A stretch of 64,000 nt of DNA from CBDHDJ01 sp965261645 (lineage in GTDB: Bacteria > Pseudomonadota > Alphaproteobacteria > SHVV01). The stretch lies in NCBI GenBank assembly GCA_965261645.1, contig CBDHDJ010000003.1:186001-250000 (forward strand), read 5' to 3'. Both the position numbers and the translations under genes were made by a program. The notes beneath the pieces were generated by a model. It was not told the origin of the DNA and searched no databases. It worked only from the letters and a program-made list of their open reading frames with translations. This document shows, piece after piece, positions 56,024 to 64,000 of the stretch (its first letter is position 1; each line of letters opens with the position of its first letter).

Positions 56024-57467
56024 CAGCCCGTTGATTAAGTCGGCGCCGTCTGATTCTCTGGTTCCCTGATTTGCAGGGGGATTTGCCGATGGCGATGGGA
56101 CGGCAGAAGGATGGTCAGGGGGACCTGATGGTGAGCTGGTCGGAGATGCCGCGCTCTCCGGGTCATGTGTTTTATGACCGCTTGCAGTCGGTGCTGATCG
56201 AGGGCGGCTTCGACGCCTTTGCCGAGGCGAGCTGCCGGCCTTATTACGCGGTCCGGATGGGCGCGCCCTCGGTGCCGCCCGGGCGCTATTTCCGGATGCA
56301 CCTGGTGGGCTACTTTGAGGGCATCGACAGCGAGCGCGGTCTGGAGTGGCGCTGCTCGGACTCGCTTTCGCTGCGGGCGTTCCTGCGACTGGGGAGCCGT
56401 GATCGGGTACCGGACCATTCCTGGCTGTCACGGAGCCGCACGCGCCTGCCCCATGAAGTCCACGCGGCGGTCTTCGACTGGGTTCTGGTGCTGATCGCCG
56501 AGGCGGGGCTGATCAAGGGCGAGCGCATCGGCGTCGATGCCTCGACCATGGAGGCCAACGCGGCGCTGCGGAACATCGTGCGGCGCGACAACGGCGAAGG
56601 CTACCGGGAGATGCTGGAGCGCCTGGCCCGGGAAAGCGGGGTCGAGACACCCACGGCCGAGGACCTGGCGCCTCTGGACCGGAAGCGCAAGGGCAAGAAG
56701 CTTTCCAACACGGATTGGGTTTCGAAGAGCGACCCCGAGGCCAAGATCACCAAGATGAAGGACGGCACGACGCATCTGGCCTACAAGCCCGAGCACGCGG
56801 TGGATCTGGACACCGGCGCGGTGGTGGCGGCCGAGCTGCACCCGGCCGATGAGGGCGACACCACGACGCTTTCCAAGACCCTGGCGAAGGCCGAGGCAAA
56901 CCTCGAGGCGGTGGATGCGGCACCGACATCGGAGGACCCGGCCGAATGCGTCGCCGACAAAGGTTATCACTCACGGGCGGTCTTGAGGGCTCTGAACGAC
57001 AGTCCCTGGAAGACCCGGATCGCGGCGCCCAAGCAGACCGGCTTTTCGCGCTGGCACGGTGATGAGGCGGCGCGGCGCGCGGTCACCAATAACCGTGCGC
57101 GGCTCAAGTCCGGGGTCGCCCGCGAGGCCTTCAAGCTGCGCGCCGAGATCGTCGAGCGCTGCTTTGCCCACAACCTCGATCGTGGCGGCATGCGACGAAC
57201 CTGGCTGCGCGGGCGAGAGAATGTGCACAAGCGATACCTGCTCCACGTCGCCGGCCACAATCTATCGTTACTGATGCGCCAGCTCATCGGCGCCGGCACC
57301 CCGCGGGAGGCCGTGGCGGGCGGATATGGCGGTATTTTCGTTCTGCTCACGCCCACCGGGGCCATGCTGGTGGCACGGGGGGGCTCGCAAAGCGGCCAGA
57401 CGGCTTTCGCCGCCGCATTCCTCATCTGGGAGTGAGAGCCGGAAAAAGCCACTTAATCAACGGGCTG
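56024..57467 (+). mobile_element. IS1182-like insertion sequence, copy 2 (1444 bp)
   Basis: Same length and termini (17-base inverted repeats CAGCCCGTTGATTAAGT) as copy 1, opposite orientation. Left flank ends GCCCTTAT and right flank begins TTAAAGG; copy 1 has GCTCTTAT and TTAAAGG in the same window orientation. It ends 28 bases before the histidine kinase start. Confidence 0.92.
56089..57435 (+). CDS. DDE transposase, IS1182-like, copy 2
   Basis: 448 residues, identical in protein sequence to copy 1. The ATG at 56089 follows AGGGGGA. Motifs IGVDASTMEANAALRN, KKLSNTDWVSK and CVADKGYHSRAVL are intact, as is the C-terminal half. One silent change (GACACC in place of GATACC) separates the two genes. 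The near identity indicates recent movement within this genome or gene conversion. Confidence 0.92.
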   Translation: MAMGRQKDGQGDLMVSWSEMPRSPGHVFYDRLQSVLIEGGFDAFAEASCRPYYAVRMGAPSVPPGRYFRMHLVGYFEGIDSERGLEWRCSDSLSLRAFLRLGSRDRVPDHSWLSRSRTRLPHEVHAAVFDWVLVLIAEAGLIKGERIGVDASTMEANAALRNIVRRDNGEGYREMLERLARESGVETPTAEDLAPLDRKRKGKKLSNTDWVSKSDPEAKITKMKDGTTHLAYKPEHAVDLDTGAVVAAELHPADEGDTTTLSKTLAKAEANLEAVDAAPTSEDPAECVADKGYHSRAVLRALNDSPWKTRIAAPKQTGFSRWHGDEAARRAVTNNRARLKSGVAREAFKLRAEIVERCFAHNLDRGGMRRTWLRGRENVHKRYLLHVAGHNLSLLMRQLIGAGTPREAVAGGYGGIFVLLTPTGAMLVARGGSQSGQTAFAAAFLIWE

Positions 57468-57495
57468 TTAAAGGGGATTCACCGGATGCGGCGTA

Positions 57496-59934
57496 ATGGC
57501 TGAATGCGATCGCATGGCTGACGACGTCAAGGCATCCCTTCGCGCCCACCGAGCGGCCCCGCCGCCGGTGGCGGGAAGCTGGGGTATCTCGCGAAAGCTG
57601 TGGCTGGGTTTGGGGACGTTGATGGTGGTTTTCGCCATAAGCAGTCTCGCCTCCTATCTGTACATCGGGCGAATCGACAGCGACGTGCGCCAAATCGTCG
57701 AGGTCGAGCAGCCGCTCGAACAGGCCGTCCTGGAGATGGAGATCAACGCCGGCGAGACCGCTCGGGCGGTGCTCGATTACGTTCGCGAGCCGCTGTCCGA
57801 GCACCGCGAAATCATCCTTGATTCCGAAGCCGACTTCGAGCGATACGCCGAGACGTTCGAGCGGCTTGCCGAGACCGATGAAGAGCGCTGGCTCGGCCGC
57901 GAGGTCGCCACGCTTTACACGGATTTCAAGGCGCTGGGCGATGAGATCCTCGCGCTCACGGATCAACGGCGCGCCGCTTTCGGTGTGTTCAGCGACAGCC
58001 ACGCAATGCTTGACGAGCTGATCGAGGAAGGCCTTCTGCCAAGCATCGTCATGTCGGAACCCGGCAGCATCGAGAAGCTGCATATCGCGGTCAAGATGGC
58101 ACACGCACTTGAGGAGACCGCCATTGCAATCGCGCTGCACGCCGTTCTGCCGCAGGAATTTCTGCATGGGATGACAGAGTTCAAAGGGCTCGTGGCGCTG
58201 TACCGGAAAAACAGCACATCCGCCTATGAGAAGAGTTTGCTAAGCCGGATCGACGAAACCTCAGCTACGTTGGAGCGTGCCGGCGGCGAAGTCATGACGC
58301 TCAACGATGCGATGTACACGCTTCTTGAGGAATTCGAACAGGATCTTTGGCAGATCGGCGCCATTCTGGACGATCGGATTCAGCCCCTGATCCATGCCGA
58401 GACGATCGGAGCAGCGGCAGATGCTAAAGCCTCGACTGCCGCGGCGGCGCTCACGCTCCTCATCCTGGGCGCCATTGCCCTGTTGGTCGGAAGCGGTTCG
58501 GCCTGGGCCCTGTCCCGTGGCATCCTCGCTCCTGTGCGCGCGTTGGTGAGCGGCACCATGATCATTGGCGAGGGGACGCTCACGCACAGAATAAGCATCG
58601 CAAGCAAGGACGAGTTCGGCCAACTGGCGGAGAGAGTCAATCGCATGGTGGAGAAGCTCCAAGGTGCGCAGGGATCGGTCGAGCAGGCCCGCGCGCACCT
58701 CGAACAAAGGGTCGAGGAGCGCAGCAGGGAACTGCAGCGCGAGCCGGCCGAGCACAAGCGGGCGAAGGAAGCGTTGCAGAGGAGCGAGGAGCGGTTCCGC
58801 GACATCGCCGAAGCCGCCTCGGACTGGTTCTGGGAAACCGGACCGGATCATCGTTTCACATACGTCTCCGAGCGGTTTTTCGAGACGATGCAGGTCACGC
58901 CCGAGGCCGTCATCGGCAGCTCCCGGAGGAATCTTATATCGGACTCCGAGCGGGAGACGGATCCGGAGAAATGGCGCCGGCATTTCGAAGACCTGGACGC
59001 GCACCGGCCGGTCTCCCGCCTGGAATACGCGATCGTGGGCGGCGATGGGAAGGAACGCTATATCAAGGTCAGCGGCGTTCCGGTCTTCGACGCGACAGGT
59101 CGTTTTCTGGGTTACCGTGGGGCCGACACCGACATCACCGAACGCCGGCGCAGTGAGCAGCATGTGCAAGCGGCCAAGGAACAAGCTGAAGTCGCCAACC
59201 GCTCCAAGTCCGAGTTCCTCGCCAACATGAGCCACGAACTCAGGACGCCGTTGAACGCCATTATCGGCTTCTCCGACATCATCCGGGACGAGAGGTTCGG
59301 CCCTGTGGGTAATCCCAAATACGCCAAGTACATAACCGACATCAACAGCGCCGGTGAACACCTGCTCGCAATCATCAATGACATCCTCGATCTCTCGAAG
59401 ATCGAGGCTGGCAAGGTCGAACTCCACGAGGAATCCGTTGACGTTGTCAGGATCCTCGAGTCTTGCTCGATCTTGCTCAACGAGCGTGCCCAGCGTGGCG
59501 GCGTGAGCCTGAACTCGGATATCGCCGACAATCTCCCGCCGCTCTATGCCGACAAGCGCAAGCTCAGGCAAATCCTGATCAACCTGCTGTCAAATGCGGT
59601 CAAATTCACGCCGGCTGGCGGCACGGTCGCAATAAGCGCTTGGTCGCGCCCGGATGCTGGCTATGTGTTCCAGATTGCCGACACCGGCATCGGCATCGCG
59701 CTCGAGGACATTCCGAAGGTCTTGGCCCCGTTCCATCAGATCGACAGCCGGCTCGGCCGACAATACGAGGGGACCGGGCTCGGCTTGCCGTTGACCAGGT
59801 CCCTCGTCGAACTGCATGGCGGATCGCTCGACCTGCAAAGCGAGCCTGGCGCTGGCACCACGGTTACCGTGCGCTTCCCCGAGGCACGGGTCATGCCGGA
59901 GGATGCGGCCCTGCAGGTCATTGCCAGCCGATAA
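57496..59934 (+). CDS. sensor histidine kinase (HAMP-PAS-HisKA-HATPase)
   Basis: Membrane-bound sensor kinase, 812 residues. A first helix (about 35-57, LGTLMVVFAISSLASYLYIG), a periplasmic sensor of about 250 residues, a second helix (about 308-335), a HAMP domain (340-390), a coiled coil, a PAS domain (about 430-550, DWFWETGPDHRFTYVSERFF), HisKA with phospho-acceptor His580 in NMSHELRTPLNAIIGFS, and HATPase with NLLSNAVKF, DTGIGIA and GTGLGLPL. No response regulator is adjacent. The start is 28 bases past the IS copy 2 end with no clear ribosome site, so its native promoter may be lost. Confidence 0.9.
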   Translation: MAECDRMADDVKASLRAHRAAPPPVAGSWGISRKLWLGLGTLMVVFAISSLASYLYIGRIDSDVRQIVEVEQPLEQAVLEMEINAGETARAVLDYVREPLSEHREIILDSEADFERYAETFERLAETDEERWLGREVATLYTDFKALGDEILALTDQRRAAFGVFSDSHAMLDELIEEGLLPSIVMSEPGSIEKLHIAVKMAHALEETAIAIALHAVLPQEFLHGMTEFKGLVALYRKNSTSAYEKSLLSRIDETSATLERAGGEVMTLNDAMYTLLEEFEQDLWQIGAILDDRIQPLIHAETIGAAADAKASTAAAALTLLILGAIALLVGSGSAWALSRGILAPVRALVSGTMIIGEGTLTHRISIASKDEFGQLAERVNRMVEKLQGAQGSVEQARAHLEQRVEERSRELQREPAEHKRAKEALQRSEERFRDIAEAASDWFWETGPDHRFTYVSERFFETMQVTPEAVIGSSRRNLISDSERETDPEKWRRHFEDLDAHRPVSRLEYAIVGGDGKERYIKVSGVPVFDATGRFLGYRGADTDITERRRSEQHVQAAKEQAEVANRSKSEFLANMSHELRTPLNAIIGFSDIIRDERFGPVGNPKYAKYITDINSAGEHLLAIINDILDLSKIEAGKVELHEESVDVVRILESCSILLNERAQRGGVSLNSDIADNLPPLYADKRKLRQILINLLSNAVKFTPAGGTVAISAWSRPDAGYVFQIADTGIGIALEDIPKVLAPFHQIDSRLGRQYEGTGLGLPLTRSLVELHGGSLDLQSEPGAGTTVTVRFPEARVMPEDAALQVIASR

Positions 59935-60088
59935 TTCCGGGCGGACGCCAACGCGGCTGTTACAACCGGAGTCAATGCGCCTCCCTTCACGTTGGGGCAA
60001 GATTGGGGAATTATATACAATCTTACCCATTTGCCTTGACGGCAAGCCGCCGATGTGGGTAAAATAATTCAGTAATTAGGAGGCGGCT

Positions 60089-61027
60089 ATGACACAGAAG
60101 GCACCCGGCAAATTCTTCCGCGAGGGACTGTCGCTGGTCGATCTGATTCGCATGTTCCCCGATGACGCCACGGCAGAGCGCTGGTTCATCGAAACGCGCT
60201 ATCCCAATGGGATGCACTGCCCTGAGTGTGGTTCATTTAACATTCAGGAGCGCCCGACGCGCAAGCCTCAGCCATATCGGTGTCGAGATTGCCGGAAAGA
60301 CTTTTCTGTAAAAACCGGAACCTTGATGCAGGGGTCGAACCTTGGGTTTCAGACGTGGGCGCTGGCGATCTGTATCGTTACGACTGGCCTCAAGGGTACG
60401 TCCAGCATGAAGCTGCACCGCGATCTGAAAATCACGCAGAAAACAGCATGGCACCTGGCGCATCGTATACGTGAGACGTGGAGCGATTCGGCACCGCCCC
60501 TCGCTGGCCCGGTCGAGGTGGACGAGACCTTCATCGGTGGTAAGGAGAAGAACAAGCACGCTCACAAGAAGCTGCGCGCTGGTCGTGGTGGCGTCGGCAA
60601 GGCCATCGTCGTCGGGGCCAAGGACCGCGATACCAACCGCGTTAGCGCTGCCGTGGTGGAAAACACTGACGCCAAGACGCTACAGGGTTTCGTCGGCGAT
60701 CATGCAGCGGAAGGCGCGACCGTTTACACCGACGATCACGGCGGATATCAAGGAATGCCATTCGAGCACGAAACCGTGAAGCACAGCATCAGCGAATACG
60801 TGAACGGGATGGCCCACACCAACGGGATTGAGTCGTTCTGGGCGCTACTCAAGCGCGGCTACCACGGCACCTATCACCACATGAGCGAGAAGCATCTAGG
60901 TCGCTACGTTGGGGAATTCGCCGGACGTCACAATGACCGCCGCGCCGACACAGTGGCTCAGATGATCCGCATGGCACAGGGCATGATTGGGAAACGCTTG
61001 ACCTATGTGGACCTCACGCATGTCTAG
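60089..61027 (+). CDS. IS1595-family transposase (ISXO2-like)
   Basis: 312 residues; the ATG follows GGAGGCGGCT. An N-terminal zinc ribbon (CPECGSFNIQ and CRDCRKDFSVKTGTLM, about 46-75) precedes the ISXO2-like catalytic domain. Visible acidic residues are Asp in VEVDETFIGGKEKNK, Asp in VYTDDHGGYQGMP, and Glu in THTNGIESFWALLKRG-type sequence near 240. The frame is intact. It is 60 bases upstream of the cargo gene. Confidence 0.93.
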   Translation: MTQKAPGKFFREGLSLVDLIRMFPDDATAERWFIETRYPNGMHCPECGSFNIQERPTRKPQPYRCRDCRKDFSVKTGTLMQGSNLGFQTWALAICIVTTGLKGTSSMKLHRDLKITQKTAWHLAHRIRETWSDSAPPLAGPVEVDETFIGGKEKNKHAHKKLRAGRGGVGKAIVVGAKDRDTNRVSAAVVENTDAKTLQGFVGDHAAEGATVYTDDHGGYQGMPFEHETVKHSISEYVNGMAHTNGIESFWALLKRGYHGTYHHMSEKHLGRYVGEFAGRHNDRRADTVAQMIRMAQGMIGKRLTYVDLTHV

Positions 61028-61087
61028 AAGACGAAACCGAACGCAGCCTGACCTCTAGCGCGAGCACTGGTGCGGAAGAAACAAAAT

Positions 61088-62269
61088 ATGTCACCCATCA
61101 AAGACGAACGGCAAGATGAGTTCGGTTTCGAGAGAGTCTCTTTTTCTGGGGACTCCGATCTTGGCCCTGTAGAGAATCTGGCACTCGATACAGATCGGGA
61201 TACGATTTGGGCAAGCACCGAGCAGATGTCAAAATTGTTTGGGCGGAAGCCCAGCACAATCACTGAGCATGTCCGTAATGTCTTTCGTGAGGGGGAGCTT
61301 GAAGAGGCTTCAGTTATTCGGCAATTCCGAATAACTGCCACAGATGGCAAGAATTACAGTGTCTTACACTATAACCTCGATGTTATACTGTCGGTCGGGT
61401 ATCGGGTGAGTTCACGGCAAGCGGCCAAATTTCGGCAATGGGCAACCGACGTACTCAAGCGGTACATCCTACAGGGATATGCGCTTGATGAGCGGCGTCT
61501 TGATGAAGACCCTGATGCGCTCAGGAAACTTGCGGCTGACGTTCGCACGCTTCGAACAAAAGAAAGGAACATATACCAGGCGGTTAGAGATTGCTTCAAA
61601 ATCAGTTCATCAGACTATGAACAGAATGCCGCAGAAACGCGTTCATTTTACGCCAAATTACAAGACAAGTTCACATATGCAATTACTGGCCAAACATCTT
61701 CTCAAGTTATTATTGATCGCGCGGACGGCCTGAAGGGGTTCATGGGTCTTACTTCGACAAAATCAGGTCGCCCTACCAAGGCGGATGCGACTGTAGGGAA
61801 TAATTACTTAAGCCCGGACGAACTCTATATTCTCCATATACTTTGCGAGCAGTTCCTTTTGTTCGCAGAAAGCAAGGCTATCCGTGGTTACACACTTACA
61901 ATGAAGGAGATGTCAACCAAGTTTGACGAACTCTTAGAATTTCACGGATATCCCATCTTCGGCGAATACACCTCTTATTTGAAAATAGCTGCTATTCAGC
62001 ATGCCGAACGGGAGTTAGATGTATATCGGGCCCGGATGCGAATCCAGGGACTAAATGTTGATGGAACCAAAAAGATAAAGCAGCGTCGGTTTAGATCGAA
62101 CCAGAAGACTCAATCAGCAGCACAGGGAAAGGTTGGCCGCCCCGTCGAAAGGCCGGTGCCAGATCAAATCCCCGACACGCCGGAGAACGTCGCTCGCGCC
62201 ATTATGCGGGGGCCACCAAAGAAGGAATGGGATTACCTGAAAGCGGCGGGAAAGAAGTCGATTGACTGA
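61088..62269 (+). CDS. rhuM: RhuM-family protein carried as IS1595 cargo
   Basis: 393 residues from the ATG at 61088 (MSPIKDERQDEFGFERVSF), which follows GGAAG; a GTG six codons earlier is also in frame. The RhuM core is VSSRQAAKFRQWATDVLKRY (about 108-127), after an N-terminal HTH-like segment (STEQMSKLFGRKPSTITEHV). A C-terminal portion contains YLSPDELYILHILCEQFLLF. The last 30 residues (DTPENVARAIMRGPPKKEWD) look like a separate tail. The function of RhuM is unknown; it is named after a Salmonella pathogenicity-island gene. The gene is AT-richer than the host DNA and ends 29 bases before the transposon end. Confidence 0.82.
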   Translation: MSPIKDERQDEFGFERVSFSGDSDLGPVENLALDTDRDTIWASTEQMSKLFGRKPSTITEHVRNVFREGELEEASVIRQFRITATDGKNYSVLHYNLDVILSVGYRVSSRQAAKFRQWATDVLKRYILQGYALDERRLDEDPDALRKLAADVRTLRTKERNIYQAVRDCFKISSSDYEQNAAETRSFYAKLQDKFTYAITGQTSSQVIIDRADGLKGFMGLTSTKSGRPTKADATVGNNYLSPDELYILHILCEQFLLFAESKAIRGYTLTMKEMSTKFDELLEFHGYPIFGEYTSYLKIAAIQHAERELDVYRARMRIQGLNVDGTKKIKQRRFRSNQKTQSAAQGKVGRPVERPVPDQIPDTPENVARAIMRGPPKKEWDYLKAAGKKSID

Positions 62270-62306
62270 TCATCTGGGTAAGATTGTATATAATTCCCCA
62301 AGATTG

Positions 62307-62598
62307 AGCCACCGAATGACGCGGGCCCGGACCCTGGATGACGGACCGGCCGTGCGTCGGTCCAGCGCTAAATCGAAATCGTCTCCCACTGATTTCGAAC
62401 TCGATATTCTCGATTGAGTTGTCTCCGCGGTAGGGGAGATTCCGATATGAGGGATTCAAAAGTGCTGCGCAACGCATTGGTCACGATTTGAGCGACCTGC
62501 TCAACAATGGGGCAGCCTGCCTGGAAACCGGGCAGCCGCGAGCGCCACGCCTAGCCGAAAAACCGCAGTTCTCCAGCAAATTCCGTGCGCGTTGCCGT
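62307..62598 (+). other. non-coding region between IS1595 unit and the glnB promoter
   Basis: No open frame here looks real. A hairpin-like repeat GGACCG/CGGTCC (62343-62348 and 62358-62363) lies near the left end, without a T run; it may be the end of the histidine kinase transcript unit before the IS entered. No convincing NtrC-binding site was recognised by eye. Confidence 0.4.
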
Positions 62599-62613
62599 TG
62601 GCACGACTCGTGC
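62599..62613 (+). promoter_or_regulatory. sigma-54-type promoter of glnB
   Basis: TGGCACG, four bases, then GTGC: this matches the -24/-12 consensus TGGCACG-N4-TTGC at every fixed base except one. It lies 56 bases before the glnB ATG, which is a usual distance. Nitrogen-limited expression through NtrC and RpoN is established for glnB-glnA in many proteobacteria, so this fits. Confidence 0.75.
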
Positions 62614-62668
62614 GATAGGTAAGCGCGAACGACGTCGCCGACGTCGGAACCTGCGGGGCGCGGTAGCC

Positions 62669-63007
62669 ATGAAAAAGATCGAAGCGATCGTAAAACCGTT
62701 CAAGCTCGATGAGGTCAAGGAGGCCCTGCACGAGATCGGCCTTCAGGGCATGACCGTGACCGAGGCCAAGGGGTTCGGGCGGCAGAAAGGCCACACCGAG
62801 CTTTACCGCGGCGCCGAGTATGTCGTCGATTTCCTGCCCAAGGTGAAGATCGAGATCGTGCTCGAGGATGCTCTCGTCGAACGGGCCATCGAGGCGATCC
62901 AGCAGGCCGCCCACACGGGCCGTATCGGCGACGGCAAGATCTTCGTCACCCCGGTCGAGGAGGTGTTGCGCATCCGTACCGGGGAAAAGGGCGCAGACGC
63001 GGTCTGA
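62669..63007 (+). CDS. glnB: nitrogen regulatory protein P-II
   Basis: Trimeric sensor of 2-oxoglutarate, ATP and ADP that controls glutamine synthetase and NtrB, 112 residues, exact usual length. The ATG at 62669 (MKKIEAIVKPFKLDEVKEAL) is chosen from the family start; the open frame extends upstream. The T-loop HTELYRGAEYVVDFLPK has the uridylylation Tyr51. It is 56 bases before glnA in the same direction. In several related bacteria an nnr gene precedes glnB; here it is about 41 kb away. Confidence 0.97.
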   Translation: MKKIEAIVKPFKLDEVKEALHEIGLQGMTVTEAKGFGRQKGHTELYRGAEYVVDFLPKVKIEIVLEDALVERAIEAIQQAAHTGRIGDGKIFVTPVEEVLRIRTGEKGADAV

Positions 63008-63063
63008 ATCGGCTCCCAACGCCGCCTATCGCCCCTCATCACAGACCAGGAGGAAACCCGCCC

Positions 63064-64000
63064 ATGTCCGATCCCAAGAGCGCTCTCCAGATGATCAAGG
63101 ACAACGAAGCCGCCTTCGTCGACCTTCGTTTCACGGATCCGCGCGGCAAATGGCAGCATCTCGCGATGAGCGCCAGCATGGTCGATGAGGACACCTTCAG
63201 CGACGGCGTGATGTTCGATGGCTCCTCGATCGCCGGCTGGAAGGACATCAGCGAGTCCGACATGATGCTCAGGCCCGATCCCGCGACGGCGGCGATGGAC
63301 CCCTTCTCGGCCCAGCCCTCGCTGATTCTGACCTGCGACGTGGTCGAGCCGACCACGGGCGAGGACTACGTGCGCGATCCGCGCTCGGCGGCGCGGCGCG
63401 CCGAGGCCTACCTCAATCACGCGGGCGTTGGCGACCACGCGCTATTCGGGCCGGAGCTTGAATTCTTCGTGTTCGACGACGTGCGCTTCGACGTCTCGAT
63501 GAACAACACCTTCTATGCCATCGATCAGGAGGAAGGGCCCTACAACTCGGGCCGCCAGTACGAAGGTAGCAACATCGGCCACCGCCCGCCCATGAAAGGC
63601 GGTTATTTCCCCGTGCCGCCGGTCGATTCGCTTGGCGATCTGCGCGCCGAGATGATCACGGTGATGGGCGATATGGGAATCGAGACGGAAAAACACCATC
63701 ACGAGGTGGCGCCGAGCCAGAACGAGCTTGGGGTGAAGGGCGCGACCCTCGTGCGCATGGCCGATATCGTGCAAATCTACAAATACGTCGTGCAGAACAT
63801 CGCCCATGCCTACGGCAAGACGGCGACCTTCATGCCCAAGCCCGTGCTCGGCGACAACGGCTCGGGCATGCACACCCATCAATCGATCTGGAAGGACGGC
63901 AAGCCGGTGTTCGCGGGCACGCAATACGCCGATCTCTCGGAGGTCGCGCTGTTCTATATCGGCGGCATCATCCGCCATGCCCGCGCCATCAACGCGTTCT
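63064..64000 (+). CDS. glnA: glutamine synthetase type I (partial, 3' end beyond window)
   Basis: ATP-dependent ligation of ammonia to glutamate; the ATG at 63064 follows AGGAGG. About 312 codons are present of a usual 469. The N-terminal beta-Grasp part (VMFDGSSIAGWKDISESDM) and catalytic metal sites (GPELEFFVFDDV, HHHEVAPSQNELGVKG, GSGMHTHQSIWKDGKP) are seen. The adenylylation Tyr region lies beyond the window. Coupled in location and probably expression to glnB. Confidence 0.97.
   Translation, partial: MSDPKSALQMIKDNEAAFVDLRFTDPRGKWQHLAMSASMVDEDTFSDGVMFDGSSIAGWKDISESDMMLRPDPATAAMDPFSAQPSLILTCDVVEPTTGEDYVRDPRSAARRAEAYLNHAGVGDHALFGPELEFFVFDDVRFDVSMNNTFYAIDQEEGPYNSGRQYEGSNIGHRPPMKGGYFPVPPVDSLGDLRAEMITVMGDMGIETEKHHHEVAPSQNELGVKGATLVRMADIVQIYKYVVQNIAHAYGKTATFMPKPVLGDNGSGMHTHQSIWKDGKPVFAGTQYADLSEVALFYIGGIIRHARAINAF

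Larger units (their letters stand above)
60006..62298 (+). mobile_element. IS1595-family transposon with RhuM cargo (2293 bp)
   Basis: Ends are 24-base perfect inverted repeats beginning GGGAATTATATAC (60006-60029 and 62275-62298). They are flanked by an exact 8-base direct duplication CAAGATTG (59998-60005 and 62299-62306), as the IS1595 family makes. The unit holds a transposase and one cargo gene, both rightward. A further TGGGTAA at 60056-60062 faces the inner edge of the left repeat and could form a hairpin before the transposase. The intact duplication indicates recent insertion in the gap upstream of glnB. Confidence 0.93.

Noticed and set aside
62460..62500. NtrC-binding site upstream of glnB
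   Set aside because: Only weak, asymmetric similarity to the NtrC palindrome; not strong enough to call by eye.

Overview
The window comes from the chromosome of a GC-rich alphaproteobacterium, probably Rhodospirillales-like. The assignment rests on three blocks: the nuoA-B-C-D-E-F-G-H complex I operon, the tig-clpP-clpX-lon-HU proteostasis block, and a glnB-glnA pair behind a sigma-54-type promoter. No rRNA gene, plasmid origin or CRISPR array is visible. The species cannot be named from sequence alone.

Layout. 1-7444 (minus strand): nuoA to nuoH, with nuoH cut by the window edge. 7.7-8.9 kb: a universal-stress protein between tRNA-Asp and tRNA-Val. 9.0-15.7 kb: HU, Lon, ClpX, ClpP and trigger factor, followed by tRNA-Leu. 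16.0-21.8 kb: an AceE/transketolase-like enzyme, malonyl-CoA decarboxylase, and an NAD(P)HX epimerase/dehydratase carrying an N-terminal HTH domain. 21.9-25.0 kb: an amidase, divergent from a D-amino-acid dehydrogenase and a small lipoprotein.

25.0-49.0 kb is catabolic and accessory. It holds an amidohydrolase, two two-module VOC (extradiol-dioxygenase-like) proteins, a MaoC / MmgE-PrpD / acyl-CoA dehydrogenase / CaiB-BaiF operon, two tandem alpha/beta hydrolases behind a VOC gene, a 2-keto-4-pentenoate-hydratase-like protein, two EamA exporters, a complete HAAT-type ABC importer with a Tat-exported binding protein, and an orphan molybdenum hydroxylase large subunit. Together these suggest uptake and degradation of an aromatic or other carboxylic acid through ring or chain cleavage and CoA-thioester steps; the substrate is unknown. 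49.0-54.2 kb holds four tandem MFS paralogues in one orientation with the molybdenum enzyme. tRNA-His and an aminotransferase follow.

Three kinds of insertion sequence cut the accessory DNA. Two near-identical 1444-bp IS1182-like copies lie in opposite orientation about 21 kb apart (33724-35167 and 56024-57467). The first separates a truncated FRG-domain gene from the remnant of an IS3-type element. A 2293-bp IS1595-type unit (60006-62298) has 24-bp perfect inverted repeats and an intact 8-bp target duplication, and carries a RhuM-family cargo gene. It sits between a sensor histidine kinase and glnB-glnA.

Most noteworthy: the IS1595-RhuM unit; the HTH-Nnr fusion; the inverted IS pair with closely similar outer flanks; three decaying copies of a CoA-transferase gene tail; the four-MFS plus orphan molybdenum-enzyme operon; and the VOC/hydrolase/CoA-thioester catabolic island.
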